Source: CAVUCH01 sp963697705 (GTDB lineage Bacteria; Acidobacteriota; Vicinamibacteria; Vicinamibacterales; JAENWD01). Taken from it: a stretch of DNA of 64,000 bases. This document shows positions 1-9,959 of this stretch, piece by piece. Position 1 is the stretch's first letter. Every line of letters begins with the position of its first letter. The position numbers were made by a program, and so were the translations under genes. The notes beneath the pieces are model-generated. The model saw only the letters and a program-made list of their open reading frames with translations. It had not been told where the DNA came from and did no database searches. The stretch spans positions 1 through 64,000 of the forward strand of contig CAVOPA010000008.1 in the NCBI GenBank assembly GCA_963697705.1. The letters are read 5' to 3'.

Positions 1-588
1 ACGCCGCAGGTTTGCGACCGTGACGATTCGCCGGATTGGCCGGTCGTGCGTTGAGGGGGTGTACCGCCCAGGTCGATTCCGTTTGGTATCACGCGGATGC
101 GGGAGCGGGGCACCCGTTCGGTCGCCAGCCGGTCACCCGCAGCGGCGGAGTTGGCCACGACCACGTGCGCGCAGGCGTAGGCCGCCCGCTGGAGCGCGAT
201 CTGCGCAGGCGATTTGTCGGGGTTGATCTCGCGACGGTTCCCGATCCGCACCGGCACTCCCGCCATCGCGGCGGCCGGCAGACCGAAGATGTTGGCGTAG
301 AGGTCGGTTGTATGGACGAGCGCGACCCCGCGCTCGCGGCACCAGGCCCCGAACCGGCGAGCCTGCCGGAATGTGCTCGCCCGGCGGAAGCCGGTGATGG
401 GGAACTCGGCAACCGACGCGGCGTGCTCTTCTGCACGCGCCGAGCCACGCGCCGCGCCGATGGAACGACGCGAGATGAACCTCGAACCGGGAGTGATCCA
501 ACCTGCGAACCAGCTCGGTCATCTGTCGCTCCGTGCCACCCGGCTCGAAGCTCGACATGAATATGGCTATAGGAACCCGGGGCCGCAT
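1..588 (-). CDS. Glycosyltransferase family 4, N-terminal part, frameshifted and cut by window edge
   Basis: The ATG at 588 begins a GT-B fold glycosyltransferase; residues 11-24 contain MSSFEPGGTERQM, the glycine-rich first loop usual in GT4 enzymes that transfer a sugar from a nucleotide donor to a lipid-linked glycan. The frame breaks near 447: translation runs to HRRGAWLG, then continues in another frame as RAEEHAASVAEFP, NIFGLPAAAMAGVPVRIG, NRREINPDKSPAQIAL and RVIPNGID. The NGID motif normally closes the N-terminal domain, so the donor-binding half lies beyond position 1. A single-base indel explains the break, and similar indels affect the neighbours, so a sequencing error is more likely than a pseudogene. 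It lies downstream of the amidotransferase gene on the same strand and is probably part of the same EPS operon. Acceptor and donor sugars cannot be told from sequence. Confidence 0.8.
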
Positions 589-796
589 TGCCTACGGTTC
601 AGCAAGTGAAGTGCCATCGGAGGTTTCCGAATTAGAGCAAAAGCTCGGCCGTCACGTCCGCGCCGCGAAGAAGCGACGGAAAGATTTGTCCATGTAGTGG
701 AACGCGAGTTCCCAGAAGGCGAACGCCTCATCAGAATCGCCCCGCCCCCCTGGTTGCGAGCGACTCTGTCGGGCCCCGCCCCAGCCGCGGCTGTCG
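589..796. other. Gap between GT4 and amidotransferase genes
   Basis: No gene can be called. On the minus strand there is an open stretch at about 660-740 that reads like protein (FWELAFHYMDKSFRRFF) and stops at a TGA, but it has no convincing start and I do not recognise it. It may be a small gene or the tail of a frameshifted one. Confidence 0.3.
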
Positions 797-2724
797 CTAG
801 GCCCTTAACGCGAGCGCACCCTCAACCGTGCTCGTGCGCACGGGCCCGTCGAGGTACGCCCGATGCCAGAGCTCGAACATCAACAACTGCCAGAGCCGCA
901 GCTCGTGGTCACGGCGTCCGGACAGGTGCTCGTCGAGCAGGCGTTGGATCTCGCGCGCGTCGAAGTAGCCGCGCTGCCGCGCGCGCGGCGAGAGCAGCAC
1001 ATCCTGGAAGGCTGACCGCAGCCTGCCCCGGAACCACACGCCGAGCGGGACGCCGAACCCCTGCTTCCTCCGCGTGAGAATCGCTTCCGGCAGCAGGCGG
1101 GCAGCCACGCGCTTCAGGAGGTACTTCCGCTGGCCGTCCCGCAGCTTGAGCCGGAGCGGCAGCCGCAAGGCGAACTCGACGAGCGGATGATCGAGGAGCG
1201 GCACGCGCGACTCGATCGAGTGCGCCATGCTCATGCGGTCCACCTTCGTCAGCACGTCCTCGGGCAGGTAAGTGCGAAAATCGACCTGCATCATCCGGCT
1301 GACCAGCGGAAGATCGCGCAGGCCTTCGAACCGGGCGCGCATGCGACCTTCCGGCTCGCCGGCGCCCGCCGCAAACCCGCGGTCGAGAAGGGCCTGCCGA
1401 TCCTCGGGGCCGAAGAACGACACCGATTCGATGTAGCGGCTCTCGTCGTCGTGCGCGACGTGGCGCAGGAAGCGCTGGCCCCGCGCACCATGGGGCAGTG
1501 TCCGCGCGGCGAGCCCGGCCAGTGCGCGTTTGCCGGGCACCGGCAGCGTGTCGAATCGCGCGACCTGGGCGTGCGGCACATAGCGGTCGTAGCCCGCGAA
1601 CAGCTCGTCGCCGCCGTCGCCCGAAAGGACGACGGTCACGTGCCGGCGGGCGAGCTCGGAGACGTACCACGTGGGGATTGCCGACGCGTCGGCGAACGGC
1701 TCGTCGAAGTGCTCGACAATCTGATCGACGATCGCGAGCGCGTCGGGCCGGACCACGAACTCGTGGTGATCGGCGCCCACGTGCTGCGCCATCAGCCGTG
1801 CGGCCTCGAGCTCGTCGTAGGCCGGCTCGTCGAACCCGATCGAGAACGTCTTCACCGGTCGCGATGACGCCTCCGCCATCAAGGCCACGACCAGGCTCGA
1901 GTCCACGCCGCCCGACAGGAACGCGCCGAGCGGCACGTCGCTGACGAGGTGCGAGCGCACCGCGTCGCGCAAGCGGGCCAGCAGGGTCTCTTCCGCCTCG
2001 GTCTCGTCGAGCTCCCCGGCCTCATCGGTCGGGGGCGTCCAGTACGGCGACACGGTCGCCCGTCCATCACGCCAGCAGAGGACGTGCCCGGGAGGCAGCT
2101 TCCGCACACCGGGGAAGATGGCCCGGTCCGGCGGCGTGTACAGGAACGCCAGGTAGTGGGCGAGCGCCTCCGGGTCGATGGCGCGCTCGACGGCTCCCGC
2201 CGCGAGCAGCGACTTCAGCTCCGAACCGTAGAACAGTCGTCCGTCGTGCTCGGTGTAGTAGAGCGGCTTGATGCCCGCGCGGTCGCGCGCCAGCCACAGC
2301 GCGCGCGCGCGGCTGTCCCAGAGCGCGATGCCGAACATGCCGCGCAGCCGCTCGAAGACGCCGCGGCCCCACTGCTCGTACCCGTGGACGATGACCTCGG
2401 TGTCGGTGGTGGTGGCGAAGCGGTGCCCCGCCTGCGTCGAGCTCGCCGCGCAGCTCGCGGAAGTTGTAGATCTCGCCGTTGAAGACGACCTGCACGGCCC
2501 CGTCTTCACTGCCGATCGGCTGGTGGCCGGTCGCGAGATCGATGATGCTCAGGCGCCGCATGCCCAGGCCCACACCCGGCTCGACCCGCACCCCCTCGTC
2601 GTCGGGACCGCGGTGGCGGATGACGTCACACATCTCGCGCACGAGGCGCGTGTCGGCCTCGAGCCGATCCGGGGCGGCGGCCTCAGGGCGTCAGCGCGTC
2701 GGCGAAGCCGGCGATTCCACACAT
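797..2724 (-). CDS. Asparagine-synthase-like glutamine amidotransferase of the XrtA/PEP-CTERM EPS type (two frameshifts)
   Basis: The start at 2724 gives MCGIAGF, placing the catalytic Cys at residue 2 as in class II glutamine amidotransferases. The glutaminase half continues with RHRGPDDEGV and FNGEIYNF. The C-terminal synthetase half carries the pyrophosphate loop LSGGVDSS and SGDGGDELFAGY, used to adenylate a carboxylate before amidation. Total length is about 640 residues, the usual size of exosortase-system amidotransferases found in EPS loci. One extra base near 2684 and an indel near 2432 break the frame; both flanks align cleanly, so I treat it as one gene. Its first 34 bases overlap the end of the heparinase-like gene, so the two are co-transcribed. 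It probably amidates an EPS component such as a uronic acid rather than free aspartate; this is inference from context. A plain AsnB cannot be excluded. Confidence 0.88.
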
Positions 2725-5252
2725 GCATTCCTCTGCTGGAAAATTGGTTGAACGGGCAACGGAGCGCCGTGGTGCGGCGGGGGCGCAGTGTCGTGTGCGA
2801 TCGCGACGTCGCCGTGGGGGTGCGCGGTCTTGATGACCGGAGCACCGCCCTCGTCCAGGCGGACGTCCATTTCCGCGATCGGGCTGGAACAACTGATCGT
2901 CACTGGCACCGTCCCGTCGAAGCGCACGATGGTTGCATCGACGAGACACACGCGCTCGAGGCGGCCTGCGTGCGAGATGCGGGCGTGGAGCGCTGCCGCA
3001 TCGCTCGTCAACGCGACGGAGCCGCGCGGTTCGATCGCCACGGTCACGGTATCGCGTTCCGCGCCGGCGCGGAAGATCGTCACCTCACGGTGATGCGCGC
3101 GTCGCGTCAGCACGGCGCACGCGGAGCAATTCGTGTCTCCTGACAGCACCTCGAGCACGCTGGTGGCTGCCTCGCCGACAGACGGATTGCCCACGTCGAT
3201 CGTCGTGACCAGCCAGAACGGCGCGGCACGGTCAGCCGTACACCGCAGCGTCGTCGCCGGGGTCATGCGGCCGTAGATCGGGGCGACCCATCCGAGTCCC
3301 GTTCGCTCGTCGCCGCGGAACAGCTCGACCCCCAGGTCAGGCGCCGACAACCGGGCCTCGACCCCGTCTGGATGCCTCAGCGCCCACCCACCATGGCCGT
3401 CGGGTGCGACGGCCCAGTGCGGGTCGACGTGCCAGTGCACCGATGCGCGGTGACGACCGGTTCCCGCGACGCGATCCGCGACGATCCACGTGTGTGCACC
3501 CGTCGCCAACACCATGCGTTCATGACGCAGCGGCGCGAAGGCGTCGGTCGTCGCATGAAAGAGATCGAACGTGGCCCCCAGCACCGTGCGCGCGACCTGC
3601 GCCTGGGCGGTGCGCGACCAGTGGAACGGACCCGCCGGAACGGACTGCGACCGTCCATCGATGGTCAGCGTGTTGTGCAACTGGCTGGATCGCAGCCGGT
3701 CCCGCAGCTCTGGATCCATCGTGTAGGTGCCGGTGCCGGCATCCGTCAGCAAGCGGCGGGGGCCGGCCGCGAGCGTGACGGCGAGTGCATCGGCATGCGC
3801 GTGCCCGCCGTTCATGAATCCGTGAGCGCCGGCATCGAACACCAGCACCGCGTCGTTGCGGCGCGACACGTGGTAACCGCTGGCCGCGAGGACGGCCGAC
3901 CGGGTGAGCGGCGCCGGCTCGGCGCTCGATGCGGGCTCTTCGATCTCATCGCGGGCGGCCGTCAGCCATAGCGCCGGTTCCCCCGGTGGACCCAGCGCGA
4001 GCTCCGGACAGCGGAGCAGCACGGAGGCCCAGGTCAGCGTCGACCGCACGTCGTCCGGGGCCTGTCCCGCCATCGGGAACAGTTGCCCCCCGTCGTCATC
4101 GCCGATGAGCGGCATGCGGCCTGCGGCATCGGTGAAGTGGCGCAGGGCCACGGCCATCCGATATGAGACGTTCTCGAACGCTGCAGCACGACCGTCGTCG
4201 CCGGTCGATCGGGCGGTCGCGAGCGCGAGTAGATAGAAATCGAGTGTGTACCGGTGGTAGTGCGTGGATCGCTCCGCGTGAACCCCGTCGGCGAGCACCT
4301 GCCGATTGATCTGGTCCACCAGGATGTCCCCCCCGACCTGCGCCCACCGGGGTGCGCTGCGGAGCTCGGGCCACGTGCGGCCACAGACGTAGAGGGCGAG
4401 CGCTTCCCCGAGCAGATGCGTATTCGGACTGAAGTACCATGAGAGATTGCGCTCGATGTGCCGCAACTGCACGTCGAGGCCGAGCATCAGATCCACGAGC
4501 CAGGGCGCTTCGCCGGGGACGTCGCCGTCGGCGAACAGCTCGATGGCCCACGTCCAGGAGAGCGCGCGAAACGCGAGCTCGAGGGCACTCGCCCAGTTCA
4601 CGCCCACCAGCGGAGGGTTCGCCGACATCCAGCTGCCCGCTTCGGCAATGAACCGGGCGCGGTAGCGATGATCGCCGGTCAGCCACCAGGCACGGCCGAG
4701 CGCGAGCCAGTGCTGGTGTCGATTCAGCTCCCAGATGACCTTGTGATCGCCCGATGCTGGAGATAGAAACGGCACGTCGGCCCAGAACCCTCCCGGCGCC
4801 CGACGCCCAGACACCGGATCGACGTGCCAGTCAGTCGCCGTGGCGCCCGCGGCGAAGCGCAGTCCCTGATACCCGAGCAGATCGTAATCACCGTTGACGA
4901 TGCGATCGCCGCGCGTCCGCGCGTCTTCGGCAGCGGACGGGCAGGCCGCGAGCACCCGCGCACGCACCCGCCCGCGAAGCGTCGGATGCAGGAGCGACCG
5001 CACCGGCCGTCGCCGCACATGCGCGGCAATGGCGTGATGGGCGTCCTCGAACCGCCTGGCGGCGAGGAGCGGCTGCACCGTGTCGGCCTCGCCTGGAGCG
5101 AGCGCCCGGGCCAGCGACTCGCGCCGCCAGGCGGGCGTGCGCACTTTCATCGCGACGCGATCGACCGTGCGGTGGGCGAGCGTCCGGACGCGCCATGCCG
5201 CTTCGGCACGCGTGAGATGGCGCAGACGCCGAAGCCTGCCTTTCGCGCTCAT
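2691..5252 (-). CDS. Heparinase II/III family protein
   Basis: About 853 residues from the ATG at 5252, chosen because it overlaps the upstream stop as ATGA; an upstream in-frame Met lacks this coupling. The middle forms the alpha/alpha toroid of polysaccharide lyases (FSPNTHLLGEALAL with its Asn-His pair, then STHYHRYTLDFYLLAL with a Tyr). The C-terminal beta-sandwich holds GFMNGGHAHADALAVTL and LHNTLTIDGRSQSV, the Heparinase_II/III signature. The family cleaves uronic-acid-containing polysaccharides by beta-elimination. I see no clear signal peptide, so export is uncertain. In EPS operons such proteins are thought to trim or edit the polymer. The gene lies between a GT4 and the amidotransferase and overlaps both. 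The frame is intact across 2.5 kb, unlike its neighbours. Confidence 0.85.
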   Translation of the reverse strand: MSAKGRLRRLRHLTRAEAAWRVRTLAHRTVDRVAMKVRTPAWRRESLARALAPGEADTVQPLLAARRFEDAHHAIAAHVRRRPVRSLLHPTLRGRVRARVLAACPSAAEDARTRGDRIVNGDYDLLGYQGLRFAAGATATDWHVDPVSGRRAPGGFWADVPFLSPASGDHKVIWELNRHQHWLALGRAWWLTGDHRYRARFIAEAGSWMSANPPLVGVNWASALELAFRALSWTWAIELFADGDVPGEAPWLVDLMLGLDVQLRHIERNLSWYFSPNTHLLGEALALYVCGRTWPELRSAPRWAQVGGDILVDQINRQVLADGVHAERSTHYHRYTLDFYLLALATARSTGDDGRAAAFENVSYRMAVALRHFTDAAGRMPLIGDDDGGQLFPMAGQAPDDVRSTLTWASVLLRCPELALGPPGEPALWLTAARDEIEEPASSAEPAPLTRSAVLAASGYHVSRRNDAVLVFDAGAHGFMNGGHAHADALAVTLAAGPRRLLTDAGTGTYTMDPELRDRLRSSQLHNTLTIDGRSQSVPAGPFHWSRTAQAQVARTVLGATFDLFHATTDAFAPLRHERMVLATGAHTWIVADRVAGTGRHRASVHWHVDPHWAVAPDGHGGWALRHPDGVEARLSAPDLGVELFRGDERTGLGWVAPIYGRMTPATTLRCTADRAAPFWLVTTIDVGNPSVGEAATSVLEVLSGDTNCSACAVLTRRAHHREVTIFRAGAERDTVTVAIEPRGSVALTSDAAALHARISHAGRLERVCLVDATIVRFDGTVPVTISCSSPIAEMDVRLDEGGAPVIKTAHPHGDVAIAHDTAPPPHHGAPLPVQPIFQQRNACVESPASPTR

Positions 5253-6361
5253 GGCGCGGTCACCGCGTCGCGCGAGACGACGCGCGGCTCGAGCACGCTG
5301 CGATATGCGTCGATCCACAGCTCACGAACCGACGCCCACGTGCACGACTCGCATCGGGCCAGGGCGCGGGCGGTGAGCCGCTCCACCAGGGTGGGATCGT
5401 CCAGCAGCCTGAGCACGGCGTCCGCCACTGCCTGGTGATCGTCGACTCCCGCCAGCAGCCCGTGCTCGCCATCCGTGAGGATGGCCGGGACCCCACCGGC
5501 CGCCGTGGCCACGACCGGCAGACCGCTCGCGTACGCCTCCAGCACCGAGGTCGGCATGTTGTCGATATTCGGCGTCTGGACGTAGATGTCAGCGTCCGCG
5601 TACGCACGCCAGATCTCGCCCGGCGGCATGTGCCCGGCGAAAGTCACGCCCTTCGAGGCGCAACTCTTGCGCGAGTGCCCGCAGGCGCGGCTCCTCCGAC
5701 CCGCTGCCGACCAGGGTCAACGTGCCTTCAGGGTAACGGTCCAGAACGAGGCGAAACGCGCGCAGCGTGCAGGCCACGTTGTAGAGGGGCTCGAGGTTGC
5801 GCGTGGAGACGAGGCGCGGGCGCAACGGACGCCGCTCACGAAAGCGGAATTTGTCGAGATCCACCAGGTTGGGAACGATGCGCGAGCCGATTCCAAACCC
5901 CGCGAACACCTCCTGCAGAAAGCGCGACGGCACGACGTTCAAGTCAACCGCAGCCAGCGTGCGCCGAGCCACCGAGGACCTGGCGAGGTGATCCGGCGCC
6001 TCGCCGCTCCGGTAGTTCATCACCACGGGCTTTCCCAGCAACCTCGCAACCTGCACGGCGGGCCACGGCGCCAGCAGAAACGACGAAGTACGACGGCCGA
6101 GAACACGTGGACGACGTCGACCTGGCGGAGCCGGGTCAGTAGGGAGGGCCAGTACCAGAGTTGCGTGACGCCGGTGCGAACGTACTTGATCCGCTGGAGA
6201 GCCCCCAGGGGGCCCGGCGCGTCCGGATTCACGGGCAGGAGCGAGGCGGCGACTTCCGGATCGCCGTCCCAGGCCCGAAGTAGCCTGTCCGCCTGCACCG
6301 CCTGGCCACCCAGTATCGACAGCGACGGAGCCACTAAAACGACGTTGATGCGGGTTGCCAC
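5249..6361 (-). CDS. Glycosyltransferase family 4 (two frameshifts)
   Basis: The start at 6361 reads MATRINVVLVAPSLSILGG, the Rossmann strand and glycine loop of a GT4 enzyme. Frame breaks near 6085 and 5650 split it into three parts; the central part has VPSRFLQEVFAGFG and RIVPNLVDLDKFRF, the last part has PTSVLEAYASGLPVVAT, the E-x7-E-like donor phosphate region of GT-B retaining glycosyltransferases. Reassembled length is about 370 residues, normal for the family. Its stop overlaps the heparinase start (ATGA), so it heads the 0-6.4 kb operon. It is expected to act at the inner face of the cytoplasmic membrane, adding one sugar to an undecaprenyl-linked EPS unit; the sugar is unknown. The frameshifts are probably indel errors. 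Confidence 0.83.
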
Positions 6362-6405
6362 GAGCTATGTCCACGTGTCGCGGTACCGTCCATAGACCCC
6401 ATCTC

Positions 6406-6421
6406 TGCAAGGCTCGCTCCT
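6406..6421 (-). promoter_or_regulatory. Candidate sigma-54 promoter of the 0-6.4 kb operon
   Basis: On the minus strand AGGAGCGAGCCTTGCA has the invariant GG-N10-GC spacing of a -24/-12 promoter and a good -12 half (CTTGCA); the -24 half is weak. The -12 element is about 46 nt before the ATG at 6361. An A+T-rich stretch follows upstream. Sigma-54 activators are encoded in this window, which makes the call more plausible. Confidence 0.4.
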
Positions 6422-6973
6422 ACCGACGCATTTATTGAAGAGTTCAGTATTAATACGATTGTCCCATTTTTAACCGGCCCCGATGGAGAATCGATACCAA
6501 CTGTTGGATCTTTGGACTCTACCGTTACGAAGCGGCCCCATCGGATTCGACTGATTTCTTCACAAACCTCGGGACTGTGACAAATCGGGTGTAACAATTA
6601 CAAAAAGCAGAGTTGTCAACACTTGCCTGTTGGCTGTTTCGGCGGGCCGCCAGTGTAGGAATCCCTAAAAAGCACCGGAAACGGCCAATTCTCAGAACTG
6701 GCAACCTCCTTGCCCTTCGTCGGTTCGACGCCAGCGCGTCCGCGCCGTGCGTCACCAGGTCCAGCCGGATCGTCGGATCGGCCGCGCTCAGCCGGGGCGG
6801 CCCTCAGGGGGACGGTCTGTGTCTGATACAGCAGAGCTATCGGCCTAGTCGCTCGCGCCATTCGCGCAGCTGCCGGTAGTGTGACAGACGGCAAGTGCTG
6901 AGTTGCCTGTGCACTCGCCGCCATCGCTAATTCAATACGCGCGTTCCCCGCGTTACACAGACCCGGAGGTCCG
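6422..6973. other. Divergent intergenic region, partly A+T-rich
   Basis: About 550 bp separate the minus-strand EPS operon from the plus-strand nuclease-like gene. The stretch 6430-6660 is visibly poorer in G+C than the surroundings. At 6699-6714 (plus) TGGCAACCTCCTTGCC also shows GG-N10-GC spacing, but it is about 260 bp from the next start and remains doubtful. A strong ribosome binding site (GGAGG) lies 4-5 bases before the ATG at 6974. No gene is seen. Confidence 0.5.
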
Positions 6974-8436
6974 ATGTCTCTCGATCTGCGCATTCTTGCT
7001 CGTAATGTTCGCTGCTCGTATCGGCTCCTGCCGCTTCTGCTCGCCCTGGGCGGTTTGCCCGCTGTGGCAACCGCGCAGACCACCGTGACGCTCGACGCGT
7101 CTGGCACCGAAGTCAGTGTCGACACCACGATCCGCGGCGGCGGATACGCGTCGGTGAACTACGGCACCAGCGACACCCTGCAGACCAAGAGCGACAGCGA
7201 GTCGAGCAACCGGCGGCGTATCCTGCTGAAATTCGACACTCAGAACTACGTCCCGGCCGGAGCGGTCATCAACAGCGCCCAGCTCTCTCTGACGCTGAAG
7301 GGAGCAGACGACAGCACCTTGCGGCCCATCGGGGTCTACCGTGTCACGAAGTCGTTCCTCGCCCGCCAGGCGACCTGGCTGGATTACCGGGACGCCCTGT
7401 CGTGGAGCAATGCGGGAGGCGACCTGGGAGGCCGCTACACGACGACGAACGTCGGCAACTCCGTGGGATCCGCGTACAAGTTCGATTTGACCGAACTGGT
7501 GCAGCAGAGCGTCAACGGCACCTTCGGCTCACGTTACACCCGCCTCGTCCTGATCGACACGGGGCCCGGCAGCAGCAAAGCCCTTCGTAGCTTTTACTCG
7601 TCGCGGAGTTCCAATACGGCGCTGCGGCCGAAGCTGGTGATTACTTACGGGTCTCAACCCTCGGCGGCCTCGAGTACCGCCAGCACGACGTTGAAAGTGA
7701 TGCAGTGGAACATTCATGGAACCTGCGGGTCCGATGATCGATGTAGCCCCACGCGGATCGCGAACGCCATCGTCCAGCAATCGCCGGATGTCGTGTGTTT
7801 GAACGAGGTCCCCTACTACTTCAAATCGACCGTCTACGACGATGTGCCCGCGATTTTGGAATCGCTGCTCCAGCAGAAAACCGGCCGCGCCTGGTATCGG
7901 AAGTTCGTCAACGTCTACGCGGCGCGGTCGAGCGATGGGCATTGGGGCTACGGCAACCTGATCCTGTCGCGATATCCGTTCACCAGCTCGAGTACGAAGA
8001 TGCTCAGCTACGAGCGAGGCGTGGTGCAGGTGGGTGTGTCGAGGAACGGCCGGACGGTGAACATCTTCTCGACGCACGTGGACTACTACAATTCCAGTTA
8101 CCGGACGACTCAGATCAGCCAGGCGAAATCGTGGATCGGCGGGTTCAGCGGTCCACGTATCGTGATGGGCGACTTCAATACGAGTCCGGGGACGAGCGAC
8201 TATAACATCATGGCCGGCGCGTATATCGACTCCTGGGCGGCGGGGAAGAGCGCCGGTATCGCGACGTCCTACAATGGGACGGGTGCCACCATCGGCGGGG
8301 TACGCTTACGACTACGTGTTCAATTCCAAGACGAGCGCCGCTCACGCTCAAAAGCGTCAAAGTGCCGGACACGCGCGTGAACGGCGTGCGTCCCTCCGAC
8401 CACGACCCGGTTGTCGCTGTCTTCGCGGTGAACTGA
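6974..8436 (+). CDS. Secreted DNRLRE-domain endonuclease/exonuclease/phosphatase protein
   Basis: The ATG at 6974 follows an ideal GGAGG site. Residues 1-35 are a signal peptide (RLLPLLLALGGLPAVATA). Residues about 36-225 form a DNRLRE (CBM96-like) domain with RRILLKFDTQNYVPAGAVI and RPKLVITYGS. A Ser/Ala/Thr linker leads to an endonuclease/exonuclease/phosphatase domain with LKVMQWNIHG, VVCLNEVPYY, IFSTHVDYY, VMGDFNTSP and a final SDHDPVV, the metal-binding and catalytic residues of the DNase I-like fold. Two indels near 8297 and 8342 break the last 45 codons; reading across them restores YDYVFNS and the SDHDP motif and ends at TGA 8434-8436. The protein should be exported and bind a surface polymer while hydrolysing a phosphodiester or phosphomonoester; the substrate (DNA, a lipid or a phosphorylated glycan) is not determined. 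It is a single-gene unit between EPS blocks. Confidence 0.82.
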
Positions 8437-8457
8437 CGCGCTCTCGGCGCCTTCGAC

Positions 8458-8489
8458 CACACGCGCGGCTCTTCGGGGCCGCGCGTGTG
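8458..8489. terminator. Bidirectional hairpin terminator
   Basis: A 12-bp perfect stem (CACACGCGCGGC paired with GCCGCGCGTGTG) with an 8-nt loop lies between the convergent ends of the nuclease-like gene (8436) and the GT4 gene (8543). There is no strong U-run, so it may be a weak or Rho-assisted terminator. Confidence 0.65.
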
Positions 8490-8542
8490 CGTCGTCCGCC
8501 CTCTTCCTCGCCGCTGCGTCGTCGCGCGCTGCCATGGTCGTG

Positions 8543-9641
8543 TCACGCTGTCGCGCCAGGCAGTTTGGTTGCGGCGATGTGTGTCTCCGCAAGCGCGACG
8601 AATTGCCGCACGTGGTGCTCCAACGAGAACTCCGGGCGCGCGGCGTTTCTGACAGCGGCCGCGGAAAGGGCGGCGAGTCTGTCGGGATTCTCGAGCACCG
8701 ACTCCACCACCTCGGCCCATTCCGCCGGGCCGGCAGATGGCGGCATCAAGAGCCCACCCGCGCCGACGGCCTCACCCAATCCGCCCACGTCGCGTACGAT
8801 GCACGGGATGCCGCTCGACTGCGCCTCGACGACGACCCGCCCGAACGGCTCCTCCCATTGTGAGGGCGCGAGCAGCAGCTGGGTGTTGCTGTAGACAGGC
8901 CGCACGTCTGCGGCCGCCCGGCAGAAGGTCACGTTCGGCAAGCTCGCCAGCCTCGAGCGCAAATCATTCAGTGCGGCGCTCGTCAGGCGGAGGACCTCCA
9001 CCACCTGGAATCGACGATGCGGCAGCCGGGCCGCCAGTTCCAGGACTGTTCCGACTCCCTTGATGGCGATCGGGTTGAAGAAGGTCACAAACCGCGGATC
9101 CCGCCGTGCGGTCCGGAACCGCTCGACATCAATGGGAGGGTAGATGACTGGTGTTTCGATCCCGTACTGGGCACGCACGCGCGACGACATGAAAGCGGAG
9201 TTGCTGTAGGCCTGCAGGCATGGATCGTGCGGAATGCCGATCTGTCGTTCCGCCGGCCACATCATCGAAATCCGGAGCAGGGTCGGAATCTTGCGGGCGA
9301 GCGTCTCCGACAAGATTGGGTTCTCTGCGCTGAAATCAGCCACGACGAGGTCGGGCCGATCCGCTTCCAAACGCGCGCCGACCAACAGCGGGACGTAATC
9401 GTATTTGGCTCGGTACGTAGAGTACCCGTTCCGGTGGTCTCTCAAGCCCGAACGCGCGTCGTTGCGACAACCGTCGGATCACGCGGTAGAGCAGCAGCCT
9501 GGGGCCCGAATGGATTGCCGCAACCGCCTCGCAGTCGTGTCCCCTCTCCAGGAGCGCCCGGAGCAGCGCGTGCATGCTCTGCTGCGATCCCCCAAGTTGC
9601 TCAGGCACGTGCCCGCGCAACGTGCCGAAGAGAACTCGCAT
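8543..9641 (-). CDS. Glycosyltransferase family 4, paralogue A (frameshifted)
   Basis: The protein starts at 9641 with MRVLFGTLRGHVPEQLGGSQ; the frame breaks near 9450 and resumes as NGYSTYRAKYDYVPLLVG. The C-terminal half carries PVIYPPIDVERF, FFNPIAIKGVGTVLELAAR, LLLAPSQWEEPFGRVVVEAQ and PCIVRDVGGLGEAVG, which are GT-B donor-site features with the EPFGRVVVEA stretch supplying the acidic pair. Length is about 365 residues. It closely resembles the gene at 11039-12139 over its whole length, so the two arose by duplication. It likely adds a sugar to the EPS or a related glycan in the cytoplasm. An upstream Met at 9647 is an alternative start, but the paralogue begins at the chosen one. Confidence 0.83.
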
Positions 9642-9959
9642 TACCAACCGACGGCAAGCGACCAGCGTGAACTAACTTTGCAGCTTGGGAAACGCGGAGT
9701 ACGCATACCTTGCACCTCGCATGCAAATCGGGGACTCGGACCTCTTGCGATCCTACCTGCAGAAGGCGGAGCGCAAATCCTCGGCGGTGCAATCGGTCGC
9801 CGAGCGCCAGGGGCGGCCGACGCATGATGCGCGCGCGGTGGTCGGTTTGGCCAGTCTCGATGCGCGTGCCACCGCCTGACGACTCACGTCGGCTCCTACG
9901 CTCACCACGCTGCTCAGCAGGGCTCACAGTCGCGATGGAAGAGGCCGAAATTGAGTGCT
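9642..9959. other. Intergenic region, no gene seen
   Basis: About 318 bp between a GT4 and a GT2 gene on the same strand. The open frames here are antisense or out-of-phase and show no protein character. I see no terminator or promoter that I can support. Confidence 0.5.

Noticed and set aside
6699..6714. TGGCAACCTCCTTGCC as sigma-54 promoter of the nuclease-like gene
   Set aside because: Spacing is correct, but it lies about 260 bp before the start codon and no activator-site repeats are nearby; noted in the gap entry only.
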